Below are positions 16,226 through 24,394 of a stretch of DNA of 40,835 nucleotides, one piece after another. The notes under the pieces were generated by a model. That model searched no databases, was not told where the DNA came from, and saw only the letters and a list, made by a program, of their open reading frames with translations. Made by a program: the position numbers and the translations under genes. Source of the stretch: Thermoplasmata archaeon (GTDB taxonomy: Archaea; Thermoplasmatota; Thermoplasmata; Thermoplasmatales; Thermoplasmataceae); the NCBI GenBank assembly GCA_021797055.1, contig JAKAAI010000007.1, forward strand, positions 1-40,835, in the 5' to 3' direction. How positions within the stretch are numbered: the first letter of the stretch is position 1; every line of letters starts with the position of its first letter.

Positions 16226-17077
16226 ATGTCTGGGTTTAAGCCGGACTTCTTAATTGGAAAGAATATTTTAATAACAGGCGGAGGCACAGGCCTGGGGAGG
16301 GAGATGGCAATCACTTTTTCAAAACTCGGCGCAAGGGTATCTATTGTAAGCCGAAAAAGAGAGGTTCTAGAGAAGACCAGCAAGGACATCAGGGAGATGG
16401 GTTATGAAGTGGAATATGAACAATGTGATGTGCGATATCCAGATCAGATTTCTAATGCAGTGGAGAACATTGAGGCAAGAACTGGACCCATAAATTCTCT
16501 TGTCAACAATGCAGCTGGAAATTTTATAAGCAGAACAGAGGATTTATCCGACAGGGCATTTGATACAGTCATCGGCATAGTTCTCCAGGGAACTGTCTAT
16601 TTTTCAATGGAAATGGGTAAAAAATGGCTTAAAAATCAGATCAGAGGCGTGATACTCAACGTAGTAACTACGTATTCCTGGACCGGTTCGGCTTTCGTGG
16701 TACCGTCAGCAGTTTCCAAAGCAGGCGTTCTTGCACTCACAAGATCGCTAGCAGTAGAGTGGGGCCCCAGAGGCATAAGAAGCGTTGCTATAGCACCTGG
16801 CCCATTTAAGACAAAAGGGGCCTGGGATAACCTTGTTCCAACTGGAGAAATCGAGGAGAGAATGGTTTCGAGAAATCCAATGCGCCGTCTGGGAACAACA
16901 GAAGAAATTTCTGAACTGTCTGCATTTCTCATATCAGATAATGCATCATACATAAACGGGGAGGTTGTTACTATAGACGGCGGGGAATGGCTTGAGGGCG
17001 CAGGGGAGTTTAATGCGCTATCTGCTATGTCAGAAGACTTCTGGGAAGCATTGAAGAGCATGAGGTCGAAAAGATAG
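16226..17077 (+). CDS. SDR oxidoreductase, 2,4-dienoyl-CoA reductase-like
   Basis: An NADP(H)-type short-chain dehydrogenase of 283 aa. The cofactor motif TGGGTGLG (17-24) is followed by a basic residue after strand two (SRKRE, 42-46), which favours NADPH. NNAAGNF (94-100) is the usual structural motif. The canonical YxxxK is replaced: position 161 is Ser, as in VPSAVSK. However, Tyr150 (TTYSWTG) and Lys165 lie 15 residues apart, as do the catalytic Tyr199 and Lys214 of mitochondrial DECR1. Other DECR1-like strings are GSAFVVPSA, PGPFKTKGAW and the tail GEFNALSAMSEDFWEALKSM. The likely reaction is reduction of 2,4-dienoyl-CoA during unsaturated fatty-acid oxidation, or a related enoyl reduction. 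The gene stands alone, with no other beta-oxidation gene nearby. DECR-like membership is strong; the natural substrate is unknown. Confidence 0.8.
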   Translation: MSGFKPDFLIGKNILITGGGTGLGREMAITFSKLGARVSIVSRKREVLEKTSKDIREMGYEVEYEQCDVRYPDQISNAVENIEARTGPINSLVNNAAGNFISRTEDLSDRAFDTVIGIVLQGTVYFSMEMGKKWLKNQIRGVILNVVTTYSWTGSAFVVPSAVSKAGVLALTRSLAVEWGPRGIRSVAIAPGPFKTKGAWDNLVPTGEIEERMVSRNPMRRLGTTEEISELSAFLISDNASYINGEVVTIDGGEWLEGAGEFNALSAMSEDFWEALKSMRSKR

Positions 17078-17176
17078 TTTTGTTTTAATTGTGCCAGTGT
17101 ATTTTTGAATTTTCATCGGTAGTATTAATGAGATAATCTGAGACAGGAAAGAAACCCAACGAAAATGTTTCTACTA

Positions 17177-18292
17177 TTAACAGCCAGGGTCAGTTTGCTT
17201 CTGGATTGCTTCAGTTGAGGATTTATGATTCTTAAATCCATTCCTCACAATTAAAATATCCGCAACACAAAGTATTGCTACAATTAAACCAGTGTTAGAA
17301 TCGGTGCTGAAGGGACCAAATATACCGAATCCCTGGTAAACTACCCAGCTGAACATTGAAAACAAAAATGTGGCGATTGGAGCAACCCTCTGAGCAAACA
17401 ACCAGGTTGACGTGATAAAAATCAAGATAACCGAGAAAAGTAAATTAAAAATGAAAGACCTATCATATATGAATCTCTGAGCAACAACCGCGAAATTTAA
17501 AAAATTGTCAGGCGAAGGATAGATCTGCAACGGTATATCATGCCAGAAATTGTTAAATGGAACTACCTGCTCTGCAAAGGATATTATAAATACAATAATC
17601 ATTGAAAATCTGATAATTCTATGCGCGTTTATTTCAGATTTGTGAAGGAAAGTTATCAGCAATATGGAAGCGATTGCATAGAAAAGAACTGATCCAGGAA
17701 GTCCAGTGAGAAATGTTGATCCAATCGAAAGAACACCTCCCAAACCTTCCCCAAAGAACCAGATTCCAATGGACCATATAATTGCAATTACCTGAACGGA
17801 TACAAATAACCTGCCATTCCTGACTGTCAGTGTCAAGGCGCCTATGTATAATTGTAACATTGCCGCTGCCAGATCAATCATAGGTGGGTTCATATTCCAG
17901 AACCTGATTGTGAATTTTGCAAAGAATGCCGGTACCGTACCCATTTGCAGGATTGGGTAGAGTGTGTATTGAGCAAAGAGGTTGTTCATTTCTGGCTGGA
18001 CCTGAAGAATCGCATCAACTATCCAGAGAATGCCGAAAGAAAGACGTATAAATTTTTTCGACCTGCTTTCTATATCCTCCTTGTATTTGCCGAATAAGAA
18101 TATAGATGCAGTTATAATTGGAAGAGAGGCAATAATAGTTTCTGCGTAGAAAGGATAAAAATCAGAAGGGTGTATTACTGGAATGGAAAGGTAGAATCTG
18201 AATTCAAAGTAAAATATAACAGCCAACCCCAAAAATGAAAGAAAAAGAATCGAGAAAATACTGTATTTTTGGAACCTTTCTATGTTAGCCAT
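17177..18292 (-). CDS. Polytopic membrane protein of unknown family
   Basis: A 371-aa integral membrane protein with about nine or ten hydrophobic segments, from FSILFLSFLGLAVIFYF near the start to a last span at GLIVAILCVADILIV. A short polar C-terminus follows. The motif IWFFGEGLGGVLSIGST (about residue 175) resembles a conserved FGEG-GG motif I recall from uncharacterised bacterial membrane proteins, mainly actinobacterial; this is memory, not a search. No transport or enzyme motif is clear. I chose the ATG at 18292, which has a TATA-like element (TTAAATA, about 18319-18325) some 30 bases upstream. The frame also reaches a GTG at 18349, adding 19 polar residues. It is an isolated gene, convergent with the SDR gene. 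A palindrome at 18302-18313 spans its presumed transcription start. Confidence 0.65.
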   Translation of the reverse strand: MANIERFQKYSIFSILFLSFLGLAVIFYFEFRFYLSIPVIHPSDFYPFYAETIIASLPIITASIFLFGKYKEDIESRSKKFIRLSFGILWIVDAILQVQPEMNNLFAQYTLYPILQMGTVPAFFAKFTIRFWNMNPPMIDLAAAMLQLYIGALTLTVRNGRLFVSVQVIAIIWSIGIWFFGEGLGGVLSIGSTFLTGLPGSVLFYAIASILLITFLHKSEINAHRIIRFSMIIVFIISFAEQVVPFNNFWHDIPLQIYPSPDNFLNFAVVAQRFIYDRSFIFNLLFSVILIFITSTWLFAQRVAPIATFLFSMFSWVVYQGFGIFGPFSTDSNTGLIVAILCVADILIVRNGFKNHKSSTEAIQKQTDPGC

Positions 18293-18301
18293 CTTATCAG
18301 A

Positions 18302-18313
18302 TCTTCGCGAAGA
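18302..18313. promoter_or_regulatory. Palindrome TCTTCGCGAAGA near start of membrane gene
   Basis: A perfect 12-base palindrome lying between the TATA-like element (18319-18325) and the ATG (18292) of the minus-strand membrane protein gene. This is a typical archaeal repressor position. If translation instead begins at the GTG at 18349, this sequence is coding, which lowers confidence. Confidence 0.35.
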
Positions 18314-18349
18314 GATCGTATTTAATGATTTTAATTGATCGTGTTTCAC

Positions 18350-18706
18350 AATAATATTGTAAATAATATCATTCAGGGCTGTATCTTGAGACCCACTAAA
18401 ATATTAGAACTCGTTCAAAATGTATATAATGGGAATTACGTGGTGTACAAAAATCTCTCCCACTACCTGTCTGAAAGAAAAATTCAAATGGTGTTTATTC
18501 TTTTAGTATTTGATTATGTTGGTTAGAGGTAAGATAGCCAGGAGAATCACGTCAATTGCCTTGTCCCTGCCACGAATCATTCCTCCTTCCCAGGTACTGC
18601 TCAAGATAAGCCGTAAACTGGTCGATATGCCAATAAACGAAGAAATACTTCGTTCCTGACAATTGGTGCCCAGATCATAAACCTATAATGGAGGTGAAAG
18701 CCGGTT
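18350..18706. other. Intergenic region, possible decayed coding fragment
   Basis: These 357 bases hold the upstream region of the minus-strand membrane gene and the leader of the gene at 18707. There is one short plus-strand frame (18335-18526, 63 codons), which I do not believe. On the minus strand near 18570-18680, a stop-flanked 30-residue stretch (YFFVYWHIDQFTAYLEAVPG at its core) has protein-like composition. It has no start codon, so it may be a relic. No RNA gene is visible. Confidence 0.3.
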
Positions 18707-19321
18707 ATGACTAAGGATTTAAGGAAGACTGTTGCCATTCTGTTAGTTGCGATTACCGTTTCATCAGTTTTTGGAGTGTATACCTTAAGTAACCTTTCCA
18801 GGCGTTCTAATCTTCCATTGTTATCTGTTTCAGATGTTGACACTATAACTGGTTATCAATGGAAATTCAGTTGTGGAAATAACTACACAAACTCAGATTT
18901 AGTGAATGGTTCCTTGATTAAGCACGGCGTAGACACTTTTTACTCAACTAGTGTCAGTGCACCCACGGGGTTTAAACTATTATCGGTAGAAGCACTTGCT
19001 GAAGTGGCTAACAGTTCTTATGCAATCGCCATTAGTGCGATATGTTTTAAAAATGACTCTTATGCTATCACATTTTTCAACCTCACTATGGACGGCGGTT
19101 CGATAAATGCGTCGTTCCATGGTTCTGAAGTTAGTGATAATGTCACGTGGTACTTTGCCAACAATTCATATACATTTGGTAGCAATATTACTTACCAGAG
19201 TTTTATAATAGGGTACAGAGGCAATTTCTTCATAGAAGTCTCAACTCTGAATTTGGTTCTATCTAATGGTATAATGGTCAAACTGCTAACTAATGAGACT
19301 AACCTTATTTTCGCCAACTGA
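18707..19321 (+). CDS. Surface-exposed membrane-anchored protein, unknown
   Basis: A 204-aa protein with one N-terminal hydrophobic segment (VAILLVAITVSSVFGVYTL, about 9-27) after a basic start (MTKDLRK). It is therefore either anchored by its N-terminus or secreted. The remainder is Ser/Asn/Thr-rich and predicted beta-rich. It carries many N-x-S/T sequons (NYT, NSS, NDS, NLT, NAS, NVT, NIT, NET), which suggests an extracellular glycoprotein and a likely AglB substrate. No domain is recognised. A Shine-Dalgarno motif GGAGGTG at about 18690-18696 precedes the ATG by ten bases. The gene is a single unit; the next gene starts about 670 bases on. The function is unknown. Confidence 0.6.
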   Translation: MTKDLRKTVAILLVAITVSSVFGVYTLSNLSRRSNLPLLSVSDVDTITGYQWKFSCGNNYTNSDLVNGSLIKHGVDTFYSTSVSAPTGFKLLSVEALAEVANSSYAIAISAICFKNDSYAITFFNLTMDGGSINASFHGSEVSDNVTWYFANNSYTFGSNITYQSFIIGYRGNFFIEVSTLNLVLSNGIMVKLLTNETNLIFAN

Positions 19322-19974
19322 TTTGATTGCTCACTACACTCCTCTGGTCTTAAAAATTAAGGAGGGACAGAAGCCTGTAAACGCCATGCTTTTTATACCT
19401 ATACGGTAAAACGTTCATGAGAAAAATTAGAGCAGAATCAGTAACATGTCTCGCTGACTTATGCAACAAGAGGAGGGGTGGCAAGGTGAAACAAGAGTTT
19501 ATAAGATACCCATGCGATGGGTTGAACATTTCTGTTGCGCGGAAGATGTCATCCAATGCGGGAACAAACTCTATGATCCATTGGAATGGTTCTCTTATCA
19601 TCTCGGATTGAAGAAATAGAGGGTAAGATGTACCGTTCACCTATTGATGCAGGTCATGTTGTTTCAATATGGATCTGAAATCCCAGTAAACATCCGAATT
19701 TTAGGTAAAATCTGTGTTTTGGTCAACCGTCAAAAAGTTAATCGTTAAGGCTTGAAAACCTGCCAGAGAGCATATGTGAACAATCAGCAGCTACATTCAG
19801 TGTGGTATTAGACCTGTTTGGTTTGACATAGAATCAGACTATTTTTTGACTTTCATTTTAACAAAAGATTATTGAGATTGTAAGAGATTCAGACAATTAT
19901 GGTATTTATCCTAAAATTGAATGAACAAAATTTGAATAGCCTGTACAAATTGGAATTTTTGTCCCGTCTTTTTT
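19322..19974. other. Long intergenic region before the ABC exporter
   Basis: About 650 bases without a confident gene. Between 19350 and 19640 three frames are open at once (plus strand 19417-19611, plus strand 19461-19619, minus strand 19350-19640), and none has a recognised domain. From 19640 to 19970 the sequence is AT-rich with frequent stops in all frames. It may include a leader for the exporter mRNA. I see no RNA gene. Confidence 0.5.
19461..19619 (+). CDS. Possible 52-aa small protein
   Basis: The frame from an ATG at 19461 encodes 52 residues beginning MQQEEGWQGETRVYKIPMRW and ending YDPLEWFSYHLGLKK. The composition is protein-like, with three Cys, three Trp and a mixed charge pattern. 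The first two Cys are adjacent. No signal peptide, membrane span or known motif is visible. No Shine-Dalgarno motif or well-placed TATA box supports the start, and two other open frames overlap it. It could be a small gene, the broken end of a larger one, or chance. I list it because it is the most protein-like of the three overlapping frames. Confidence 0.25.
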   Translation: MQQEEGWQGETRVYKIPMRWVEHFCCAEDVIQCGNKLYDPLEWFSYHLGLKK

Positions 19975-19981
19975 AGGGGGA
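19975..19981 (+). promoter_or_regulatory. Shine-Dalgarno motif before an AUU start
   Basis: AGGGGGA lies seven to eight bases before the ATT at 19989. A TAG at 19974-19976 closes the frame immediately upstream, and no ATG, GTG or TTG occurs in frame until 20151, inside the first transmembrane domain. This motif therefore decides the start. Confidence 0.6.
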
Positions 19982-19988
19982 ACACACG

Positions 19989-21734
19989 ATTAAGGCCAAC
20001 AAATTTCTTTCTGTATTCCTTCCTCTCACTTTTGCAGCAAAGTATCTGAAGAAGGAAAGAAAATACATCGTTATAGTATCCGCCATAGGAGCGGTTTCCG
20101 CTATCTTCAGGTTATTTGTCCCAATATTTTTTGGAGATGCTGTAACAGCTGTGCAAAACTTATCACTTGCAAAAGTTGAATACTTTTCTCTTTTGATAAT
20201 TGGCGTTTCGGCAATAAGTGCGGCTGCGCAGTTTATTATCAATTATGGCTCGATGTACCTGTCTCAACGATACGCGTATTCTTTAAGGAAGGAGATGTTT
20301 CATCATCTGTTAAGCAAGAAATTTCCATTCTTTGAGAATGAAACGTCAGGTAACTTACTATCAAGATCCACAATGGATATTGAGGCGACAAGGAATTTTG
20401 TGACAGCACTTCTGTCACAATTGATACCCACAATATTTTTGATCGGCATAGCTTTTTACTTTCTTGTCACTTTAAATATTATCTATTCTCTCATATTTCT
20501 CGCAGCTGTTCCTGCGCTGATTTACCTCGGTCTAACTTTTCAAAAAAAACAGAGGGTGCACTGGAGAAGCATAAGGGATCATTATGGCATAATGAACGAG
20601 AGACTCCAGGAAAACATAACCGGTCAGCGTGTTGTAAGAGGATTTCTGGGAGAGGATCGGGAGATTCAAAAATTTACCTCCACAACGGATGCATATTTCT
20701 CAGAATACAACATCGTGGCCAGATTAAGGGGAAAATACAACAACTTAATGCCTCTTTTGATCAGCGCAGCTGCTACCGGCGTTATCTTATACGGAGGCTA
20801 CACCTCTCTTATAACAGCGGCATCCGTTGGTCCACTCGTTGCAGCCGTAAACATTTTCAATACAATGACTTTTCCTGTAAGTAATCTGGGAAGACTAATC
20901 GTCTTTTCTGAAAACGCTAGGGCTGGAGTCGAAAGAATTAATACAGTTTTAGATAATAAAAATGAGGAAAAACTTGATGAGAGTCTTGATAACCCAGTCA
21001 ATCCCCCAGCAACGATTCAGGGGCTTAAATTTTCAAGGGGTTCAAATATTATTCTTAATGATATAAACCTGACCATTGGAAGGGGTGAGTTTATTGCTAT
21101 AACAGGCGGAACAGGTGCCGGTAAGAGTACGTTGATCAATATGCTGCCAAGGTTCTACACACCAGAATCCGGTAGTATTACGTACAATGGCGTTAAGATA
21201 GATGAATTCACGCTTCCAGAAATCAGAGAAAGGATAGGCATTGTCCCCCAGGAAATCAACCTTCTTTCAGGCTCTATCAGAGAGAATATATGTTTTGCAA
21301 ACGGAGAATTCTCTGAAGAAGATATGATTGAGGCTGCGAAAATTGCACATATTGATGATTTCATAGAAAGCCTACCAGATAAGTATGATACGATTGTTGG
21401 AGAAAGAGGAATAACTCTGTCAGGAGGTCAAAAACAGAGAATTGCGATCGCGCGCGCAGTTATTACAAAACCAGATCTGCTTATTTTTGATGACGCAACA
21501 TCAAGTGTCGATGCGGAGACTGAACTAGCCATTTTTAATAGTATAAGGGAGAAACTTAGAAACACATCTGTAATAATTATTTCCTTGAGAGACACAGGTC
21601 TGATGTTTGCAGACCGTGTATACGTGGTTGAAAATGGCAAAATTACGGAGAGCAGTGAAATAAAGGGGCAGTTCGATAGCGGATTTTTCCAGGATAGTCC
21701 TGTTGGAGGTGGTACCGCTGCCAAAGACCTATGA
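19989..21734 (+). CDS. ABC exporter half-transporter, degenerate-site subunit
   Basis: First subunit of a heterodimeric type IV ABC exporter (membrane domain plus ATPase), about 581 aa from an ATT start. A GTG at 20151 would remove TM1, yet the 54 codons before it clearly encode family sequence (KANKFLSVFLPLTF, RLFVPIFFGDAV). The partner is 597 aa, so the longer form fits. Walker A is GGTGAGKS (about 21106-21129), the Q-loop is GIVPQE, and the signature LSGGQ is intact (21417-21431). The Walker B end LLIFDDATS has Asp where the catalytic Glu belongs, and the switch His is replaced (IIISLRDTG). Such changes define the degenerate ATP site of heterodimeric exporters. The gene overlaps the partner subunit. 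The substrate (lipid, drug or peptide) is unknown. Confidence 0.85.
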   Translation: MKANKFLSVFLPLTFAAKYLKKERKYIVIVSAIGAVSAIFRLFVPIFFGDAVTAVQNLSLAKVEYFSLLIIGVSAISAAAQFIINYGSMYLSQRYAYSLRKEMFHHLLSKKFPFFENETSGNLLSRSTMDIEATRNFVTALLSQLIPTIFLIGIAFYFLVTLNIIYSLIFLAAVPALIYLGLTFQKKQRVHWRSIRDHYGIMNERLQENITGQRVVRGFLGEDREIQKFTSTTDAYFSEYNIVARLRGKYNNLMPLLISAAATGVILYGGYTSLITAASVGPLVAAVNIFNTMTFPVSNLGRLIVFSENARAGVERINTVLDNKNEEKLDESLDNPVNPPATIQGLKFSRGSNIILNDINLTIGRGEFIAITGGTGAGKSTLINMLPRFYTPESGSITYNGVKIDEFTLPEIRERIGIVPQEINLLSGSIRENICFANGEFSEEDMIEAAKIAHIDDFIESLPDKYDTIVGERGITLSGGQKQRIAIARAVITKPDLLIFDDATSSVDAETELAIFNSIREKLRNTSVIIISLRDTGLMFADRVYVVENGKITESSEIKGQFDSGFFQDSPVGGGTAAKDL

Positions 21735-23496
21735 GGATGTCGAGGAAGAGATCATAAAAAGAGGGAAGGGGTTCGCCTCATTCAAGAGAATGATAGGCGA
21801 GATGATACGACAGCGCAAGCAATCCAGAAACCTCGCCGCATCAATCATAATAACCGCTGTGATGGGCACCATTTACCCACTTACTCTGGGATTGGCAGTA
21901 GATGCCATAGTGGACCGGAATATCTTACTTCTGGTCGCCTATGCCCTGCTATTCTTTACTGTATATATAATACAATTTTTTTCAAACAGGGTCAGGACGA
22001 TAACATCCACGTATCTTTCCCAGCACACTATCAAGAATTTAAGGGACAAGGCTTTCCAATCCCTTCAGAAAGTACCCGTGTCCTTCTATAGCAAGGTTAA
22101 GACAGGCTATCTTATCAGCAGGATCAGCAATGATGGCGAATCCCTCAGTGAATTCCTGACTTTTCAGGTCCCATCACTTATATCTGGCATTACGACAGTT
22201 ATAGTTTCTGCCTCTATAATGCTCTATCTTGCACCTACTCTGGCACTGTATTCCTTTATTGTAATCCCTATTCTTATCGGTTTTACATTTTCAATCCAGC
22301 CGCGTGTGAAAAGGAATTATCTGAGAACGAGAAGAACGATAGCCGCAATCACCGGAAATCTTGCTGAAAACATAAATGCAATAAGGGCCATCAAAAGCTT
22401 TAATGTGGGGAACAGGGTCGAAAACAATTTTGATGCGCTGAACACTGATAATTATCGGGCAAACATGAAGGCAAACCTCCTTGCCTCCACGTATGGCGCA
22501 ATAGTAAGGGTGATTGAAGCTGCAGGTATTGCGATCGTACTTATAGAGGGCGGGATTCAGACCCTCGCAGGTATTATACCGGTTGGAATAATGGTCGCGT
22601 TTGTTGTTTACGTTCAGGAATTTTTTGATCCGGTAGTTCAGCTATCACAGACATACAACTCCTATCAGTCTGCAATGGTTGGTCTTACAAGAATATATGG
22701 GATAATAGATAGTGCAAAGGAAAAAGAGGATCCAAATGCCAGGCAAATTGACGCATTCAGAGACGAGTTACAGTTTAGAGATATTACATTTTCATACGGT
22801 TCCGGGAATGCGCTTGAATCCGTTTCATTCACGGTTAAGAGAGGACAGAAGATCGCAATTGTGGGTCATACCGGTGCGGGAAAAACAACAATCTCAAATT
22901 TGCTGCTCAAATTCTATCACCCAACAAAGGGAAACATAATCATTGACGGTATGGATCTGGAAGATATCAACACAAAGTCATACAGGAAACTTATAGCCCC
23001 TGTGCTGCAGGATCCCTTTATGTTCCGTGGGACTGTGATGGAAAATATACTTTTTGCTAATCCTGGAATCACAGAAGAAGATGTCCAGAAGGACATCACA
23101 GAATTTGGTCTTGATTCAATTTTCGCAAGGATGCCTAATGGCATAAAGACAGAAATAGGGGAGATGGGGCGCAATTTGTCTGAGGGACAGAGACAGGCTA
23201 TTTCTATTCTGAGAGCATTTATCCTTAGGCCACAAATACTCTTGCTTGATGAACCAACTTCCCAGATAGATCCAGAATCAGAAAAGGTGATCATAGGTGC
23301 ATTGCAGAAGTTCCTTGAGGGAAGAACTCTTATCCTCATAACGCATCGTTTTTCGCTTATCAGACTTGTTGACGAGGTCATAGTCCTTGATCATGGTCAC
23401 CTGATAGAGGAGGGCACAGTTGACTCACTTTTGCATAAAGACGGAAAATTCGCAAACCTTTACAGGTATCAGAGATTAGATGATGAAGTACTATAA
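21703..23496 (+). CDS. ABC exporter half-transporter, catalytic-site subunit
   Basis: Second subunit of the heterodimeric exporter, 597 aa with six membrane spans then an ATPase domain. The catalytic residues are complete: Walker A GHTGAGKT, Q-loop VLQDPFMF, Walker B LLLLDEPTS with the catalytic Glu, D-loop SQIDPES, and switch ITHRF. The signature motif is LSEGQ (23176-23190) rather than LSGGQ. This LSEGQ faces the degenerate Walker site of the other subunit, while the canonical LSGGQ there faces this subunit's complete site, so one consensus and one degenerate site result. The start is uncertain: TTG 21703 and GTG 21709 are in frame, but the strong motif GGAGGTG (21705-21711) is best spaced for the CTG at 21718. 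The gene overlaps the upstream subunit by 32 bases or fewer and ends one base from the convergent aspartokinase. Confidence 0.88.
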   Translation: MEVVPLPKTYEDVEEEIIKRGKGFASFKRMIGEMIRQRKQSRNLAASIIITAVMGTIYPLTLGLAVDAIVDRNILLLVAYALLFFTVYIIQFFSNRVRTITSTYLSQHTIKNLRDKAFQSLQKVPVSFYSKVKTGYLISRISNDGESLSEFLTFQVPSLISGITTVIVSASIMLYLAPTLALYSFIVIPILIGFTFSIQPRVKRNYLRTRRTIAAITGNLAENINAIRAIKSFNVGNRVENNFDALNTDNYRANMKANLLASTYGAIVRVIEAAGIAIVLIEGGIQTLAGIIPVGIMVAFVVYVQEFFDPVVQLSQTYNSYQSAMVGLTRIYGIIDSAKEKEDPNARQIDAFRDELQFRDITFSYGSGNALESVSFTVKRGQKIAIVGHTGAGKTTISNLLLKFYHPTKGNIIIDGMDLEDINTKSYRKLIAPVLQDPFMFRGTVMENILFANPGITEEDVQKDITEFGLDSIFARMPNGIKTEIGEMGRNLSEGQRQAISILRAFILRPQILLLDEPTSQIDPESEKVIIGALQKFLEGRTLILITHRFSLIRLVDEVIVLDHGHLIEEGTVDSLLHKDGKFANLYRYQRLDDEVL

Positions 23497-23497
23497 T

Positions 23498-24394
23498 TTA
23501 TTTCACAATCTGTGAAGTTATAAGCGTTCCCTCTGAAAGCGGATTATAGTAATTTTTGACCTGTAAATCTATATTGCATTCGAGGGCAAAACTCACTGCC
23601 CTGGGATGCACTATTTTGTAGCTCGTGGGGACCTCATTTAGTACGCTCTTATGTGTTATAGTCCTGTAGAGGATATTACCATCCCTGACAATTTTTGGAT
23701 CATAATGATAGATACCGTCAACGTCCTTGTATAGAACTACTTTAGAAGAACCAGATGCCGCGGCTATCGCTACAGCACTATAATCTGAGCTGTTGCGTCC
23801 AAATGTGCGTATATTGCCGAATCTGTCTCTTGCGAAGAAGCCCGTTGTCAGTATGATATCATTCTCAAGGAAAAGTTCACCTAATTTTGATCTGATTGGA
23901 TTTATTGAAGAAGGTAGGTCTGCTATCACCTCGTCTCCGGAATATGTTGCTTGAAGACCTAATTCATCTGATGAAATATAAGTCGATCTGAAACCAGACT
24001 CCTTCAGGAACAGGCTGCAGATGCCAGCCGAAAGCCGTTCTCCTATGGACAGATAACCGTCAAGGCAGTCCAGGTTCACGTAATTACTGTCTGAATCTGG
24101 ATTTATGTAATCAATGATTGAATTCTCCAATACTCTTTTATCAAAATCCTTTAAATTCTTTTCCAGAGCTTCTTCAAGCAGGCGAATGTGCTGTTCTAAA
24201 CAGTATTCAGCATATTCAGATCTTTTCTTAGGATCAGTCGATGAGAGATAAAGGCTGTCAGTTACTCCAGTGAAAGCGCTCAGAACGAAGACATGTTTAC
24301 CGCTCCCAGGATAAATATATCTAAAGTTCCTTATTGATTCTATCCCTGTCAGGCAAGAGCCCCCTATCTTTGAGAAAATAATATTGTTATTCAG
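23498..24394 (-). CDS. Aspartokinase, catalytic domain only
   Basis: Phosphorylates aspartate to open the threonine, methionine and lysine pathway. A TTG start at 24130 would give only 210 aa and lose the nucleotide-binding N-terminus. The frame continues upstream with clear family sequence: FSKIGGSCLTGIESIRN, then VFVLSAFTGVTDSL. No ATG, GTG or TTG occurs there. The first codon after the asd stop is CTG (24394), placed seven bases after a GGGGGT motif, so CTG initiation giving 298 aa is the best reading. Other motifs are GERLSA, GRNSSDYSAVAIAAA, YKDVDGIYHYDP and HPRAVSFAL. The protein ends where the two ACT domains normally begin, so allosteric inhibition by threonine or lysine is probably absent. 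Asd and this gene share one frame with a single TAA between them. It is last in the thrB-metB-asd operon. Confidence 0.85.
   Translation of the reverse strand: MNNNIIFSKIGGSCLTGIESIRNFRYIYPGSGKHVFVLSAFTGVTDSLYLSSTDPKKRSEYAEYCLEQHIRLLEEALEKNLKDFDKRVLENSIIDYINPDSDSNYVNLDCLDGYLSIGERLSAGICSLFLKESGFRSTYISSDELGLQATYSGDEVIADLPSSINPIRSKLGELFLENDIILTTGFFARDRFGNIRTFGRNSSDYSAVAIAAASGSSKVVLYKDVDGIYHYDPKIVRDGNILYRTITHKSVLNEVPTSYKIVHPRAVSFALECNIDLQVKNYYNPLSEGTLITSQIVK

Noticed and set aside
16636..17061. Minus-strand open frame of 141 codons
   Set aside because: It is the shadow of the SDR gene, whose conserved motifs run through the whole stretch on the plus strand.
18335..18526. Plus-strand frame of 63 codons between two membrane-protein genes
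   Set aside because: It overlaps the 5' end of the minus-strand gene, has no ribosome site or TATA box, and its sequence looks random.
19350..19640. Minus-strand frame of 96 codons and plus-strand frame 19417-19611
   Set aside because: They overlap each other and a third frame. Neither has a motif or start signal, so only the most protein-like frame (19461-19619) is kept, at low confidence.
22917..23381. Minus-strand open frame of 154 codons
   Set aside because: It is antisense to the conserved ATPase domain of the second ABC subunit; the sense frame has all motifs.
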